Below, piece by piece: positions 15,387 to 15,449 of a stretch of 15,449 nucleotides of DNA; the stretch's first letter is position 1, and each line of letters starts with the position of its first letter. The stretch is from Candidatus Eiseniibacteriota bacterium (GTDB taxonomy: Bacteria; Eisenbacteria; RBG-16-71-46). The notes under the pieces were generated by a model. The model made no database searches, was not told the DNA's origin, and saw only the letters and a list, made by a program, of their open reading frames with translations. Location: NCBI GenBank assembly GCA_005893365.1, contig VBPB01000035.1, positions 1-15,449 of the forward strand, read 5' to 3'. Made by a program: the position numbers and the translations under genes.

Positions 15387-15449
15387 CTACCGCCGCGTCC
15401 GGACGCCCGCGGCCTCGAGCATCTTGCGGATCGGCGCGAGGCCCACCTC
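15387..15449 (-). CDS. C-terminal 20 codons of an unidentified gene entering from the right
   Basis: Reading the minus strand from the right edge, one frame gives EVGLAPIRKMLEAAGVRTRR and a TAG at 15387-15389. It looks like a natural amphipathic C-terminus in the same direction as the genes to its left. Too little is visible to name it, and a chance open frame cannot be ruled out. The 136 bp between it and the PEP-CTERM start hold no gene that I can see. Confidence 0.4.
   Translation of the reverse strand, partial: EVGLAPIRKMLEAAGVRTRR

Overview
This is a GC-rich, gene-dense bacterial window with no tRNA, rRNA, CRISPR array or insertion sequence that I can see. Four proteins end in a PEP-CTERM tail (Pro-Glu-Pro, a hydrophobic stretch, then an Arg cluster). 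Together with a twin-arginine molybdenum hydroxylase and D-aminoacylase-like amidohydrolases, this suggests an uncultured Gram-negative of the Myxococcota/Desulfobacterota/Binatota kind. That placement is inference. The sequence itself only shows high GC and an exosortase-type cell surface.

Region 1 (1-6844, minus strand) reads right to left as one probable operon of exported proteins. It holds a GH20 beta-N-acetylhexosaminidase with an extra N-terminal domain (4052-6844), a PHP-type metallohydrolase fused to a sialidase-like beta-propeller (1205-3946), a small PEP-CTERM protein that is frameshifted in this sequence (about 559-1184), and the N-terminal part of an alpha/beta hydrolase of the Abhydrolase_10 kind that runs off the left edge (1-559). 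The last two overlap as TGATG. The first three carry PEP-CTERM tails, so this looks like a surface-displayed set of enzymes acting on glycans or glycoconjugates.

Region 2 (6994-12938, plus strand) starts across a 149-bp divergent gap. It holds a D-aminoacylase-like amidohydrolase broken by a small internal deletion with frameshift and extended at its end by a 42-bp tandem repeat. Next come an ACMSD-like amidohydrolase two bases downstream, then the two subunits of an isoquinoline 1-oxidoreductase-type molybdenum hydroxylase: the Tat-exported molybdopterin subunit IorB and the [2Fe-2S] subunit IorA.

Region 3 (12901-15449, minus strand) converges on region 2, with a 38-bp overlap of gene ends. 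In reading order it holds the last 20 codons of an unidentified gene, a small PEP-CTERM protein, an XdhC-type maturation factor split into two genes that overlap by 4 bases, and a MocA/MobA-like nucleotidyltransferase. The last three are the expected maturation factors for the molybdenum enzyme in region 2.

The least expected structure is a short dispersed repeat: a 35-bp core present without mismatch at 8824-8858 and, inverted, at 13537-13571. In both places it lies in the same orientation relative to transcription, after the conserved end of one gene and just before the start of the next. At the first site it is amplified as a 42-bp tandem array whose repeating unit is free of stop codons in all six frames.
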